Positions 43,679 through 51,994 of a DNA stretch of 64,000 nucleotides are shown piece after piece. Both the position numbers and the translations under genes were made by a program. Numbering within the stretch: the first letter of the stretch is position 1; every line of letters begins with the position of its first letter. Source of the DNA: Carnobacterium divergens (GTDB taxonomy: Bacteria > Bacillota > Bacilli > Lactobacillales > Carnobacteriaceae); the NCBI RefSeq assembly GCF_900258435.1, contig NZ_LT992558.1:924636-988635 (forward strand), in the 5' to 3' direction. The notes below the pieces were generated by a model that was not told the DNA's origin, searched no databases, and saw nothing but the letters and a program-made list of their open reading frames with translations.

Positions 43679-44734
43679 ATGAAAAAAATATTTGAACTAT
43701 CGGATGTATATTTGACCGAAAAAATAAAAATCACTTCTAAGGACAACACGGAGCAGCTCTTGGGAATGATTATCATGAATAGAATTACTAATATAGCTTT
43801 TAAAAATATAGATCTCAGTGAGGTAGAGTTTGAAGCATTCAAAAATCTAGAAATTCTATCTGCATCTAATAAAAGACAAGCACGGATTTTTAAAAGGAAC
43901 TTGCGGTATGTTACAAAACTTCTAAAAGATGTTCAGTGTAATTATGCATTTTTAAAAGGAGCATATATGACAACCAGCTTATACGATTTAGGAGAAAGAA
44001 ATTCAAACGATATTGATATATTGGTAGCTGCAGAAGACGTTGTGTGTATTCAAGATAAGTTATTAAAACATGGATTTATTCAAGGAAAGTATGATAGGGA
44101 GAGAAAAAAAATTGTCCCAGCTTCGAGAGAACGGATTATTAGACAAAGAATGAACTATGGACAAACTGTACCATTGGTGAAAATTCATGAAGACCAACCT
44201 TTAGAGATAGATCTGAATACATCTGTAGATTTTAAACCAGAGTTAAAAAAAGAAGTTGTTAAAGACTTGCTTAGTCAAAAAATTAGTATTTCAATCGAAG
44301 ATTATTATCTAAATACATTAAATTTAGAAGATTTTCTTATTCACTTATGTTGTCATTTATACAAGGAGGCAACAACATATGATTGGGTAAAACGTCGTAA
44401 AGATTTGTGTTTGTATAAATTCAGTGACATTAATGTATTCCTAAACAATTACAGCAACACTGATTATTTTAATCGATTAGAAGCAAGAATTAAAGAATTG
44501 GAGTTAGAAAAGGAATGTTATTACGTTTTTGAAAATAGTACGATTGTGTATCCTAGATTAAATAATCTTTCAGGATTTGGATACTTTAAGCAACAGTTAA
44601 AACCAGATTCTTTAGATTTTATGAACCGCGTCATATATCCAAGAGAAAAAAAAATCTTTGAATATAGAACTAAAGATTTTAGTAAGCGCTTTTTATTGAA
44701 TAATCGATTAGAAGACTTGGAAGAAATTACGTAG
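43679..44734 (+). CDS. NTP_transf_5-type nucleotidyltransferase family protein
   Basis: A 351-residue protein. The nucleotidyltransferase core shows LKGAYMTTSLYDLG followed by NSNDIDILV (about 116-124), the KG...D-I-D pattern of the uncharacterised NTP_transf_5 family, and a later EIDLNTSVDF acidic strand. The C-terminal half is helical. AAGGAGGAG is 6 nt before ATG 43679; an open extension of 10 codons has none. Members occur beside HprK-like kinases and ABC exporters in peptide and sugar natural-product clusters. Nucleotide transfer to an intermediate is inference. Confidence 0.75.
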   Translation: MKKIFELSDVYLTEKIKITSKDNTEQLLGMIIMNRITNIAFKNIDLSEVEFEAFKNLEILSASNKRQARIFKRNLRYVTKLLKDVQCNYAFLKGAYMTTSLYDLGERNSNDIDILVAAEDVVCIQDKLLKHGFIQGKYDRERKKIVPASRERIIRQRMNYGQTVPLVKIHEDQPLEIDLNTSVDFKPELKKEVVKDLLSQKISISIEDYYLNTLNLEDFLIHLCCHLYKEATTYDWVKRRKDLCLYKFSDINVFLNNYSNTDYFNRLEARIKELELEKECYYVFENSTIVYPRLNNLSGFGYFKQQLKPDSLDFMNRVIYPREKKIFEYRTKDFSKRFLLNNRLEDLEEIT

Positions 44735-44761
44735 AATAAAAATATTGAAAGGATGATAAAA

Positions 44762-45013
44762 ATGAGTAGATTTGAACAAATTAAAGATGTAATCGCTACA
44801 ATTTCTTCTGTAGATACTAAAGAAATTGAATTAGGTGATTCTTGGAAGGATATTGGTATTGATTCTTTAAGATTAGTTGAGCTGATTGTTGCACTGGAAG
44901 ATAAGTTTTCTATAAAAATTAAAGATTCAGAATTAAATCCACAAAATTTAAATAGTGTTGAAACAATTGTAGAGCTAATAAATAAGTACATGGATAAAAA
45001 GGAAAAAAAATAA
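44762..45013 (+). CDS. Acyl/aminoacyl carrier protein
   Basis: An 83-residue carrier protein. The phosphopantetheine attachment site is Ser35 in GIDSLRLVEL, followed by the ALEDKFSIKI helix-III region typical of ACPs. AAAGGA precedes ATG 44762; ATG 44753 is too close to that site. No phosphopantetheinyl transferase gene is in the operon, so the host enzyme would load it. The next gene is an adenylating ligase that overlaps its stop codon, so this carrier very likely holds the acyl group activated by that ligase. Confidence 0.92.
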   Translation: MSRFEQIKDVIATISSVDTKEIELGDSWKDIGIDSLRLVELIVALEDKFSIKIKDSELNPQNLNSVETIVELINKYMDKKEKK

Positions 45014-46431
45014 TGTGGGAATTTATAGAAAAATATTTAGAAGAAAATGAAAACTCAATAGTAGAGTGTGCAGATTTTTCATTCACATATAAGGAACTTC
45101 AGACAATTTGCTGTTATCATGGGGGGAAATTAAAAAGCGTTTTAAGCAAAGGTGATACCTGTATCATACTTTGTAAAAATAATTTATATAGTAGTGTTGC
45201 AATTTTATCATGTTGGTATGCAGGGGTCGTTCCTGTTCCATTAACAACAAATTATGGATATGAAATGTGTAGGGAAGTTATTAAAAATGTAACACCAGCG
45301 CTATTGATAACGGACTCGGATTTTAATATTAATTTTGATTTTATTTACCAAATTAATGAGGCAAAATTTGTTGGAGATTTAATAAGTCTATATTCTGATA
45401 GTGAGTTAAATGAAATAGCTGTAATTATGCATACCTCTGGAACCTTTGGTATTCCAAAAGGTGTCATGATAGAGATAGAAGGTTTAAAAAGAAATATTGA
45501 AGGTATTGTAGATTATATGGATATTAACATGAAAGATAAAATATTAATATCTCGACCTATATATCATATTTCTGTATTAACGGGAGAATTTTTAGTTAGT
45601 ATTTTTAGAGGATTAGATATCTATTTTTCTGAAACTCAATATAATCCATTTCATTTAGTTCAACTTTTAGATCAGAAAAAAATCACTGTTCTCGGAGGCA
45701 CTCCAACAATGTTAAGTCAATTATCCTTATATATGTTAAGAGGAAAAAGTAAACATATAATTGCAACGTTAATCATAAGTGGAGAATGCTTAAATGAGTT
45801 TGCTGCAAAAAAAATACAGAAAGAATTTTTTGAAGCCAATATCTATTCTGTTTATGGGTTAACAGAAGCAGCTCCACGAGTTTCTTACTTACCTCCAGAA
45901 CTATTTAATAAATATCATACATCTGTAGGTATTCCACTTAAAAACACCAAAATTAAGATTATTTCTCCTGAAACAGGGATGGAACTTGAAAATAATCAGT
46001 CTGGTCTAGTTTTCGTTAGTTCTCTTAGTATTATGAAAGGTTATTACAGAAATAATCAATTAACTAGGACAGTCTTAAATGAAGGATGGCTAAATACAAA
46101 AGATATCGGATATAAAAATAGCGAAGGATTGCTGTTTATTCTGGGACGTGTAGATAATATGATAAATAAATCAGGAATGAACATTTACCCTCCTCAAATT
46201 GAAAATAAAGTGATGGAATTAGAAGAAGTTGAAGAATGCTTAGTATATAGTATTAAAAATGATGTTAGTCAAGAGATTGTTTTAGATATTGTACCAACTA
46301 ATTTAAATATAGAAAAAAAACAAATTTATAAAAAGTTGGCCAAGATGCTTCCTCAGTATCTAATTCCTTCACAAATTAACATCGTGGAAAATATTCCTAA
46401 AACTGCCTCTGGGAAAATACTACGCAAATAA
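45013..46431 (+). CDS. AMP-forming acyl/amino acid ligase (stand-alone adenylation enzyme)
   Basis: A 472-residue ANL-superfamily enzyme. Core motifs are visible: the P-loop MHTSGTFGIPKGVM (A3, about 137-150), VYGLTEAAP (A5), GWLNTKDIGY (A7), GRVDNMINKSGMNIYP (A8) and the C-terminal catalytic Lys in PKTASGKILRK (A10). It activates a carboxylic acid as the adenylate and loads it on the carrier protein encoded just upstream (start overlaps that stop by 1 nt). A3 has F where NRPS domains usually have T/S-G. The acid substrate cannot be read from sequence by eye. Confidence 0.9.
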   Translation: MWEFIEKYLEENENSIVECADFSFTYKELQTICCYHGGKLKSVLSKGDTCIILCKNNLYSSVAILSCWYAGVVPVPLTTNYGYEMCREVIKNVTPALLITDSDFNINFDFIYQINEAKFVGDLISLYSDSELNEIAVIMHTSGTFGIPKGVMIEIEGLKRNIEGIVDYMDINMKDKILISRPIYHISVLTGEFLVSIFRGLDIYFSETQYNPFHLVQLLDQKKITVLGGTPTMLSQLSLYMLRGKSKHIIATLIISGECLNEFAAKKIQKEFFEANIYSVYGLTEAAPRVSYLPPELFNKYHTSVGIPLKNTKIKIISPETGMELENNQSGLVFVSSLSIMKGYYRNNQLTRTVLNEGWLNTKDIGYKNSEGLLFILGRVDNMINKSGMNIYPPQIENKVMELEEVEECLVYSIKNDVSQEIVLDIVPTNLNIEKKQIYKKLAKMLPQYLIPSQINIVENIPKTASGKILRK

Positions 46432-46453
46432 GGATGAAGAGAAGGTAATTAGT

Positions 46454-47983
46454 ATGAAAAACAAAAAAATAAAAGTTTTACCGACTGTAGATAATTATTC
46501 TTTAGATTTAGTGAATTGTTTTGAACGCTCATTTGGTTTGTGTGTCAATATGAAGGGATACAGTTTCTCTGATTTATTATTTATGATGAACGATTTTGTC
46601 AGAAGTTATGGGATTGCTGGTAAAGAGTTTAGTATATTTGAACGAGAAATATTTTTATGTGAACAATTATTTCATCTAGATATCAAAAAGAACGTGGTCT
46701 TCAATGAACTTAAAACTTGTATTAAAGATTGCTTGGTTAAAGATTGTTTAGTATTAGTTCCTGGAAATTTAAAAGAACTGTACTACGCAGATCAGTATAA
46801 GGAAATTGATTGGCCACATTTATTTCTTATTACAGGATTTGATGAAAAAAAACAATTATTTTATTTGATGGACAGCACACAGTTGAAAAGTAATGATCCT
46901 CAGGAAAAAGAATTTGTAATTGATCAGGACTACTTAACCAAAATATTTATAGGTTATTTTGAAGCGTTTCAAACAACTGGGCCTTCATTTATCTTGTCAG
47001 TGGATTTTTCTAAGTCGATTGAAAAAAAAGAAAAAATTGTTCAAAATTGTTTTGAATTAATATTATCTAGATATGAAAAAAAGTTGGTATATCAAGAAGT
47101 TATTTTGATGAAGCAAATCAAAAATATTCAAAATGAAATCTATTCGATATTTAATATGCCTAAACGAAAAAAGTTTTTATATGAAAGACTCCGGAAACTA
47201 TGTCTTGAATACTATTTAATTGATGAAGAAACTTCAATAAATATGATTAATGAAGAAAATAAACTTATAGAATTATGGCAAATGTATATTAATATATTTT
47301 ACAAAAATAAGCTTCAAAGAGTATCTTTAATAGACGAAGATTTGCTTAGTCAAATAAGAATAAAAGAAGAGTATCTAGAAAGAATAATCAAAAAAGCTAC
47401 TAGTAAATTTTTAAATAATTTATCTGCAAGTAAAGGAACACAAGATGTTACTAAAGAAGGTGGTTTTAATTTTGAAAATAACGAAGATAAAATTATTTTC
47501 AAAAAAGAAAATAAATATTGTTTTACGTTTCAAGAGAATAAACTCTATAATACGTGGATTGACGATGAATGCCCTAAAGTATTTATAGATAAAAGGAACA
47601 ATACAGATTTTAACATACGAATATGTATCAAAGAAAATAGCTATAACACAGATTTTGTAGCAGGCATATATATTAGAACAACAAGTGATCTTTTCTTTTT
47701 TGGAATAGATTCTTGTCGAAGAATAAATATTGATAAAACAAAAAAAATCAATTCAATAAAGCAGTACATTGGTGAGGTTAAAAAAGCAGATTTAAGAATA
47801 CGGTTTGAAGATGGTGAATGTAATTTTTATTACAGAATAAATGAAGAATATATCCTTTTGCATAAAGAAGTGTTAGAGGATGAAATGATTGAATACGGTC
47901 TTTCGTGTAAAACATACACAAAAGCACAACCGTTAAAAATTTGTTTCGAAGTACTAAATGATTGTGAGCGTGCAAAAATATGA
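46454..47983 (+). CDS. C39/BtrH-like putative acyltransferase with a C-terminal lectin-like domain
   Basis: A 509-residue protein. Residues about 10-175 have a papain-like arrangement with Cys22 (LVNCFERSFG), His122 (DWPHLFLITG) and Asp140 (LMDS), resembling the C39-like N-domain of BtrH, which moves an acyl group from a carrier protein to an aminoglycoside in butirosin assembly. A helical middle follows (about 190-320). Residues about 335-505 form a beta-rich domain (FVAGIYIRTTSDLFFFGID) that looks like a concanavalin A-type jelly roll. The position after the carrier protein and ligase supports transfer of the bound acyl group, by inference. Confidence 0.6.
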   Translation: MKNKKIKVLPTVDNYSLDLVNCFERSFGLCVNMKGYSFSDLLFMMNDFVRSYGIAGKEFSIFEREIFLCEQLFHLDIKKNVVFNELKTCIKDCLVKDCLVLVPGNLKELYYADQYKEIDWPHLFLITGFDEKKQLFYLMDSTQLKSNDPQEKEFVIDQDYLTKIFIGYFEAFQTTGPSFILSVDFSKSIEKKEKIVQNCFELILSRYEKKLVYQEVILMKQIKNIQNEIYSIFNMPKRKKFLYERLRKLCLEYYLIDEETSINMINEENKLIELWQMYINIFYKNKLQRVSLIDEDLLSQIRIKEEYLERIIKKATSKFLNNLSASKGTQDVTKEGGFNFENNEDKIIFKKENKYCFTFQENKLYNTWIDDECPKVFIDKRNNTDFNIRICIKENSYNTDFVAGIYIRTTSDLFFFGIDSCRRINIDKTKKINSIKQYIGEVKKADLRIRFEDGECNFYYRINEEYILLHKEVLEDEMIEYGLSCKTYTKAQPLKICFEVLNDCERAKI

Positions 47984-48990
47984 TTGTTGTTAAAAATATA
48001 AAAAAAAATTTTGTTAAAGTTATTAAAGAACCAGGTGTAAAAGGAAGTATAAAATCTTTATTCAATCCTAAGAAGGAAATTGTTCAAGCTGTAAATAAGG
48101 TTAGTTTTAACATGAAAGAAGGAGAAATTATTGGACTAATGGGTCCAAATGGTGCAGGGAAATCGACATTAATTAAAATATTGACTGGAATTCTAACTCC
48201 AACTGATGGATATTGTAATATCAATGGTTATATTCCTCAAAAAGATCGACAAAATTATGTTAAAGAAATTGGTGTTGTCTTTGGGCAGCGCACACAATTA
48301 TGGTGGGATTTGCCATTAGAAGAATCGTATAGTGTTTTAAAAGAAATCTATGAAGTTTCAGATGCAGATTTTAAAGAAAGAATGCAATATCTAAATGACG
48401 TATTAGGGTTAGAAGGTTTTATAAAAAGCCCTGTTAGAACTCTATCATTAGGTCAAAGAATGAGAGCCGATATAGCTGCAGCATTGCTTCATAATCCAAA
48501 AGTATTATTTTTAGATGAACCTACAATTGGTCTTGATGCGACTGTGAAAAAAAAAATCCGTCAAGCAATTAAAGAAATAAACGTAAAGTACAAAACCACA
48601 ATTATTCTAACTACTCATGATCTAACTGATATTGAAGTCCTTTGTAAACGAGTATTAATTATTGATAAAGGGATTAAAATATTCGATGGATCTATAGAAG
48701 CTCTGAAAGCATCTTTTGGAAGAACCTATGAATTAAACTTTGAAGTTGTTGAGAATGAAAGTATAAATAAGCTGAATTACGCTAATAAATTTAAAACGAC
48801 AAAAAAACAATTTAAAGTTTTACAAAAAGACAATTTTGTTACAGTGGCTTTTGATTCTGAAGAATTTTCAATACATGATGTAATTCAATACACTCTTGAA
48901 TGTGTAAAAGTACAAAATATTACAATCAAAGATACTGATATAGAAGAAATCATTCGTCTTATCTATGAAGGAGCAACAATTAATGTTTAA
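47980..48990 (+). CDS. ABC-2 exporter ATP-binding protein
   Basis: A 336-residue ATPase: Walker A MGPNGAGKST (about 53-62), Q-loop region GVVFGQRTQLWWDLP, signature LSLGQRMRADIAAALL, Walker B VLFLDEPTIGLD and switch TTHD. The GQRTQLWWDLP segment is typical of one branch of NatA-like exporters that pair with two different ABC-2 permeases, as here. The ATG overlaps the previous stop (ATGA). It powers export of the operon product or self-protection; substrate unknown. Confidence 0.93.
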   Translation: MIVVKNIKKNFVKVIKEPGVKGSIKSLFNPKKEIVQAVNKVSFNMKEGEIIGLMGPNGAGKSTLIKILTGILTPTDGYCNINGYIPQKDRQNYVKEIGVVFGQRTQLWWDLPLEESYSVLKEIYEVSDADFKERMQYLNDVLGLEGFIKSPVRTLSLGQRMRADIAAALLHNPKVLFLDEPTIGLDATVKKKIRQAIKEINVKYKTTIILTTHDLTDIEVLCKRVLIIDKGIKIFDGSIEALKASFGRTYELNFEVVENESINKLNYANKFKTTKKQFKVLQKDNFVTVAFDSEEFSIHDVIQYTLECVKVQNITIKDTDIEEIIRLIYEGATINV

Positions 48991-49801
48991 TAGGATAAAA
49001 AAATATAAGCCATTTATTCGAGCAGGAATACAAGAAGGACTTTTTTACAAAACCAATTTTATTTTTTTGGTTATTGGTAACATTTTAAGTGCATTTATTA
49101 TGTATTTTCTTTGGAAGGCAGTATTTATCTCTTCTAGTAGTCAGTCTATAAATGGATTTAGCTTTCAAGATATGACTATTTATATCTTTCTTTCTTTTTT
49201 TACGACTACTATAACATCTAGTAATAAGAGTCGAGAAATTTCTGATGAAATTCGAGATGGTTCTATCTCATTAAAACTCTTAAAACCATTAAATTTTAGT
49301 TTACTTTATTTATTTACTGAGTTAGGTAGCAAGCTGATTGAATCATGTTTAATAGCTTTGCCAATCCTTGGAGGAGTGAAAATATACGAATTTTTTATGA
49401 TGGGATCAATTAGTTTTAATCCAATGAAATTTTTTATTTATATCATTACCGTAATTATTGGTTATCTTATTAATTTTTACTTTAACATTTGTTATAGTTT
49501 TTTAGCTTTCATATTTAATAATTTGTGGGGCACTAACTTAATGAAAAATTGTCTTGTAAATTTGTTATCAGGAGCTGTAGTACCGTTATCTTTCTTGCCT
49601 AATTGGTTAGGTGAATTAGCTAATAGTTTACCCTTTTCTTCATTAAATTATACGCCTGTAATGATATTTTTAGGAAGATATAAAGGAAATCAAATTTGGG
49701 AAAAGTTACTATTACAACTCTTTTGGTTATTATTTTTTATTGGTTTATCAAAAGTTATTTGGTATAAAGTTGTGAAATATTTAAATATTCAAGGAGGATA
49801 G
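48983..49801 (+). CDS. ABC-2 family exporter permease, subunit 1
   Basis: A 272-residue membrane protein with about six helices; the motif SREISDEIRDGSISLKLLKPL is typical of this permease family (ABC-2, DUF990-like). ATG 48983 overlaps the ATPase stop and has AAGGAG 12 nt upstream; an earlier in-frame start overlaps that site. It forms the membrane channel with the next gene product. Confidence 0.88.
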   Translation: MFNRIKKYKPFIRAGIQEGLFYKTNFIFLVIGNILSAFIMYFLWKAVFISSSSQSINGFSFQDMTIYIFLSFFTTTITSSNKSREISDEIRDGSISLKLLKPLNFSLLYLFTELGSKLIESCLIALPILGGVKIYEFFMMGSISFNPMKFFIYIITVIIGYLINFYFNICYSFLAFIFNNLWGTNLMKNCLVNLLSGAVVPLSFLPNWLGELANSLPFSSLNYTPVMIFLGRYKGNQIWEKLLLQLFWLLFFIGLSKVIWYKVVKYLNIQGG

Positions 49802-49807
49802 ACAATT

Positions 49808-50608
49808 TTGAAAAAGATTAGACGACTACTAAATATGGAAAAAATATTTATAGCACAAGATTTAAAAAGAATAATGGAATATAAAAATGATTTTTTGATA
49901 GGGATTGTGAGTGTAATAATTGTTCAAGCCACGAATCTGATGTTTTTGAATATTATTTTCTCCAATATTCCAACATTAGGAGGCTGGAGTTTTCAGCAAA
50001 TCTTGTTCATTTATGGTTTTTCGCTAATACCAAAAGGTATTGATCATCTGTTCTTTGATAATTTATGGGCATTAGGGTATTTTATTATTAGAAAAGGTGA
50101 GTTCGATAAATATTTAACACGACCATTAAGTCCTCTTTTTCAAATATTAGTAGAAAAATTTCAATTAGATGCATTAGGTGAATTATTTATTGGTTTAGTA
50201 TTTATAGTAGCCTCAAAAAATTTTGTGAAAGTAGAATGGAATTTTTTTAATCTTTGCATTATTGTTTTATCAGTTATTTTTAGTACTTTAATATATACAT
50301 CTATAAAAATTGCTACATCCGCGTTGGCATTTTGGATTAAACGAAGCGGGAATATTACTTTTATGTTCTATATGTTAAATGATTTTGCTAAGTATCCTAC
50401 AACGATTTACAACGGGGTAATTCGTGCAGTAATCACATATATCGTTCCTTTTGCTTTTACTGCATACTATCCCGCAAGTTATTTTCTTACAGGGGAGAAC
50501 ATCATCTTCAATATAGGAGGGTTATTTTTAATATCTAGCATATTTTTAGCGAGCTCTATTTTCATTTGGCAAAAAGGATTAATTGTCTATGAAAGTGCAG
50601 GTTCTTAA
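49808..50608 (+). CDS. ABC-2 family exporter permease, subunit 2
   Basis: A 266-residue membrane protein with about six helices and the IIRKGEFDKYLTRPLSPLFQ motif, the counterpart of the DUF990-like branch. The TTG start has AGGAGG 10 nt upstream and lies 6 nt after subunit 1. It is the last gene of the biosynthetic operon; no clear terminator follows immediately. Confidence 0.88.
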   Translation: MKKIRRLLNMEKIFIAQDLKRIMEYKNDFLIGIVSVIIVQATNLMFLNIIFSNIPTLGGWSFQQILFIYGFSLIPKGIDHLFFDNLWALGYFIIRKGEFDKYLTRPLSPLFQILVEKFQLDALGELFIGLVFIVASKNFVKVEWNFFNLCIIVLSVIFSTLIYTSIKIATSALAFWIKRSGNITFMFYMLNDFAKYPTTIYNGVIRAVITYIVPFAFTAYYPASYFLTGENIIFNIGGLFLISSIFLASSIFIWQKGLIVYESAGS

Positions 50609-51034
50609 AATTTCCTTTTTACAGAAATAATTTTAAAATTGGTAGGATTAGTTATTAATTGTAATCAAGCAGCTATGAGAGAGTAATGTGTGGAAATGAG
50701 TCTATTGCTGATGGAACTATTGATTTAGTCAAAGATGAATTTATATAAATAACTCGAAAATCGGGAAATCTAGACAATTAACATTAAAAGCCACCCTTCA
50801 AAAACTAACATACTTACAAATGGAGCAAAATGTAATTTGATTAATATGAGCTTGCTAATTATGCATAGCTGCTAGCATTTGATGAAGGGCATTTATTTAG
50901 TAGAAAGAATTATTTTCTTACATGAAAAATTAGAGCAATCACATATTGGAAGATAGTTGAAAAGAATTTCTTTATTAGTAATAGGCAATTTAAAGTTACG
51001 TATTCTATTTTTTGTTTATACATAATAAATAACT

Positions 51035-51097
51035 AAAAGTTCTACTAGATAAGACATTTTTAATGTTAATCAAAATATCTTATCAAGTAGAACTTTT
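51035..51097. repeat. Long imperfect hairpin at the right end of the island
   Basis: AAAAGTTCTACTAGATAAGA pairs with a complementary 21-nt arm at 51077-51097 (19 of 21 positions), with a 21-nt loop. It could end transcription from the biosynthetic operon, although no T-run of usual length follows. Confidence 0.5.
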
Positions 51098-51190
51098 GAA
51101 CGGAAAAATTGAGTGTTCAGTAATTGATAATTCTTTAGAAAATATAATGTCGATTAGTAACATGTTCAATTAATAAAATCCAAAAAAAGG

Positions 51191-51280
51191 ATGTGTCACA
51201 CTCAATTCTATTTTCAAAAGGAGATTTAGAGTATACCAATATTTGAAGATTCATTACTTGAATTAATTGGTGTGACACAT
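51191..51280. repeat. 11-bp inverted repeat beside the integrase-type repeat
   Basis: ATGTGTCACAC (51191-51201) and GTGTGACACAT (51270-51280) are exact reverse complements 68 nt apart, with near-matching inner flanks. The right arm abuts the 22-bp repeat near the right attachment site. Confidence 0.5.
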
Positions 51281-51301
51281 GACCAAATTTTGACCAAAAT
51301 C
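51280..51301. repeat. 22-bp repeat near attR (candidate integrase arm site)
   Basis: Identical to 31631-31652 next to attL, with two TGACCAAA units in the same orientation. Confidence 0.7.
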
Positions 51302-51415
51302 CTTCAATTATCACTTGATTTTAAACAAGTTTAAATGCAGAGTAAACTTTATTGAAATTAGGTCAATTAAGCTTATATAGATTTATAAATCTTATTACAC
51401 AGTCAAAACTCATTC

Positions 51416-51426
51416 CGTCTCCATAT
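51416..51426. repeat. Right attachment core (attR)
   Basis: cgtctccatat, identical to the tmRNA 3' end core at 31563-31573 and in the same orientation. The bases outside it do not match tmRNA, as expected for the duplicated end of an insertion. Confidence 0.8.
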
Positions 51427-51456
51427 TAAGGTTATTTAGAAGATAACCAAAAAAGA

Positions 51457-51503
51457 AAACTGATAAAAACGATTATTTAAAATCGTTTTTATCAGTTTTT
51501 TTG
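51457..51503 (+). terminator. Strong hairpin terminator just outside attR
   Basis: A perfect 18-bp stem (arms 51457-51474 and 51481-51498) with a 6-nt loop, followed by TTTTTGTTTT. Before insertion it would have lain just after tmRNA and was probably its original terminator. Confidence 0.85.
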
Positions 51504-51697
51504 TTTTATAAATTTTTTAAATCATACATAAGGTACGTTAAAAGCCGTTTAAATCATTAAAAAAAAGGGGGTTCTTTTTTTATATGGAGGTTTCTAATAA
51601 TCTTTTTTAGAAAGTTTCATGAAATGCTATGAAGTTTATCAAGGAAACTTAGACTGAAAATGAAGATAGTTCACAATAAGAGACAGGACATAGGCTA

Positions 51698-51994
51698 TTA
51701 AAAGCCATATCTAATCGTAGATAAAGAAGTCAATTCTTTTAGTTGTTTAGATTGAGAATCTGATAAAGGAACTCCATCATTTCTGACAGCTTCAGAAATA
51801 GCTAGGTTCATACGACTTAAAATAAAAGGCACTGAAGTTCTTTTTTGTTTGAACTCTTCAAGATAATCTTCTAGTACTTTTTGTAGAAATTCATTTTCAC
51901 AGTCTGTTTTTAAATCAGTTAATATATCAGTGATAAGGTTTTCGGCTTGTTTTCCTCGTTCGTTACCACCAGAAAACCAATTTAATTTCTTCAT
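51698..51994 (-). CDS. Class IIa bacteriocin immunity protein (EntA_Immun family)
   Basis: A 98-residue, mostly helical, charged protein. The motif VPFILSRMNLAISEAV and the helix order match the four-helix-bundle immunity proteins of pediocin-like bacteriocins (enterocin A, carnobacteriocin). These act inside the cell to block the bacteriocin-bound mannose PTS receptor. AAGGAG precedes the ATG on its strand. No bacteriocin gene with a YGNGV motif is seen nearby, so it is an orphan immunity gene, possibly giving cross-protection. Confidence 0.88.
   Translation of the reverse strand: MKKLNWFSGGNERGKQAENLITDILTDLKTDCENEFLQKVLEDYLEEFKQKRTSVPFILSRMNLAISEAVRNDGVPLSDSQSKQLKELTSLSTIRYGF

Larger units (their letters stand above)
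50609..51415. other. Right end of the island without intact genes
   Basis: Only short frames are present. A 20-codon frame at 50686-50748 (MCGNESIADGTIDLVKDEFI) and an adjacent open stretch in another frame (KSRQLTLKATLQ...) look like a decayed gene. The region also holds a long hairpin (51035-51097), an 11-bp inverted repeat (51191-51280) and the second 22-bp integrase-type repeat. Confidence 0.6.

Noticed and set aside
50686..50748. 20-codon frame MCGNESIADGTIDLVKDEFI as a small gene at the island end
   Set aside because: No ribosome site; the sequence context reads like a decayed gene with coding-like stretches in different frames.
31057..51426. Prophage interpretation of the island
   Set aside because: No capsid, tail, terminase or lysis genes; apart from integrase the cargo is mobilisation and biosynthesis.
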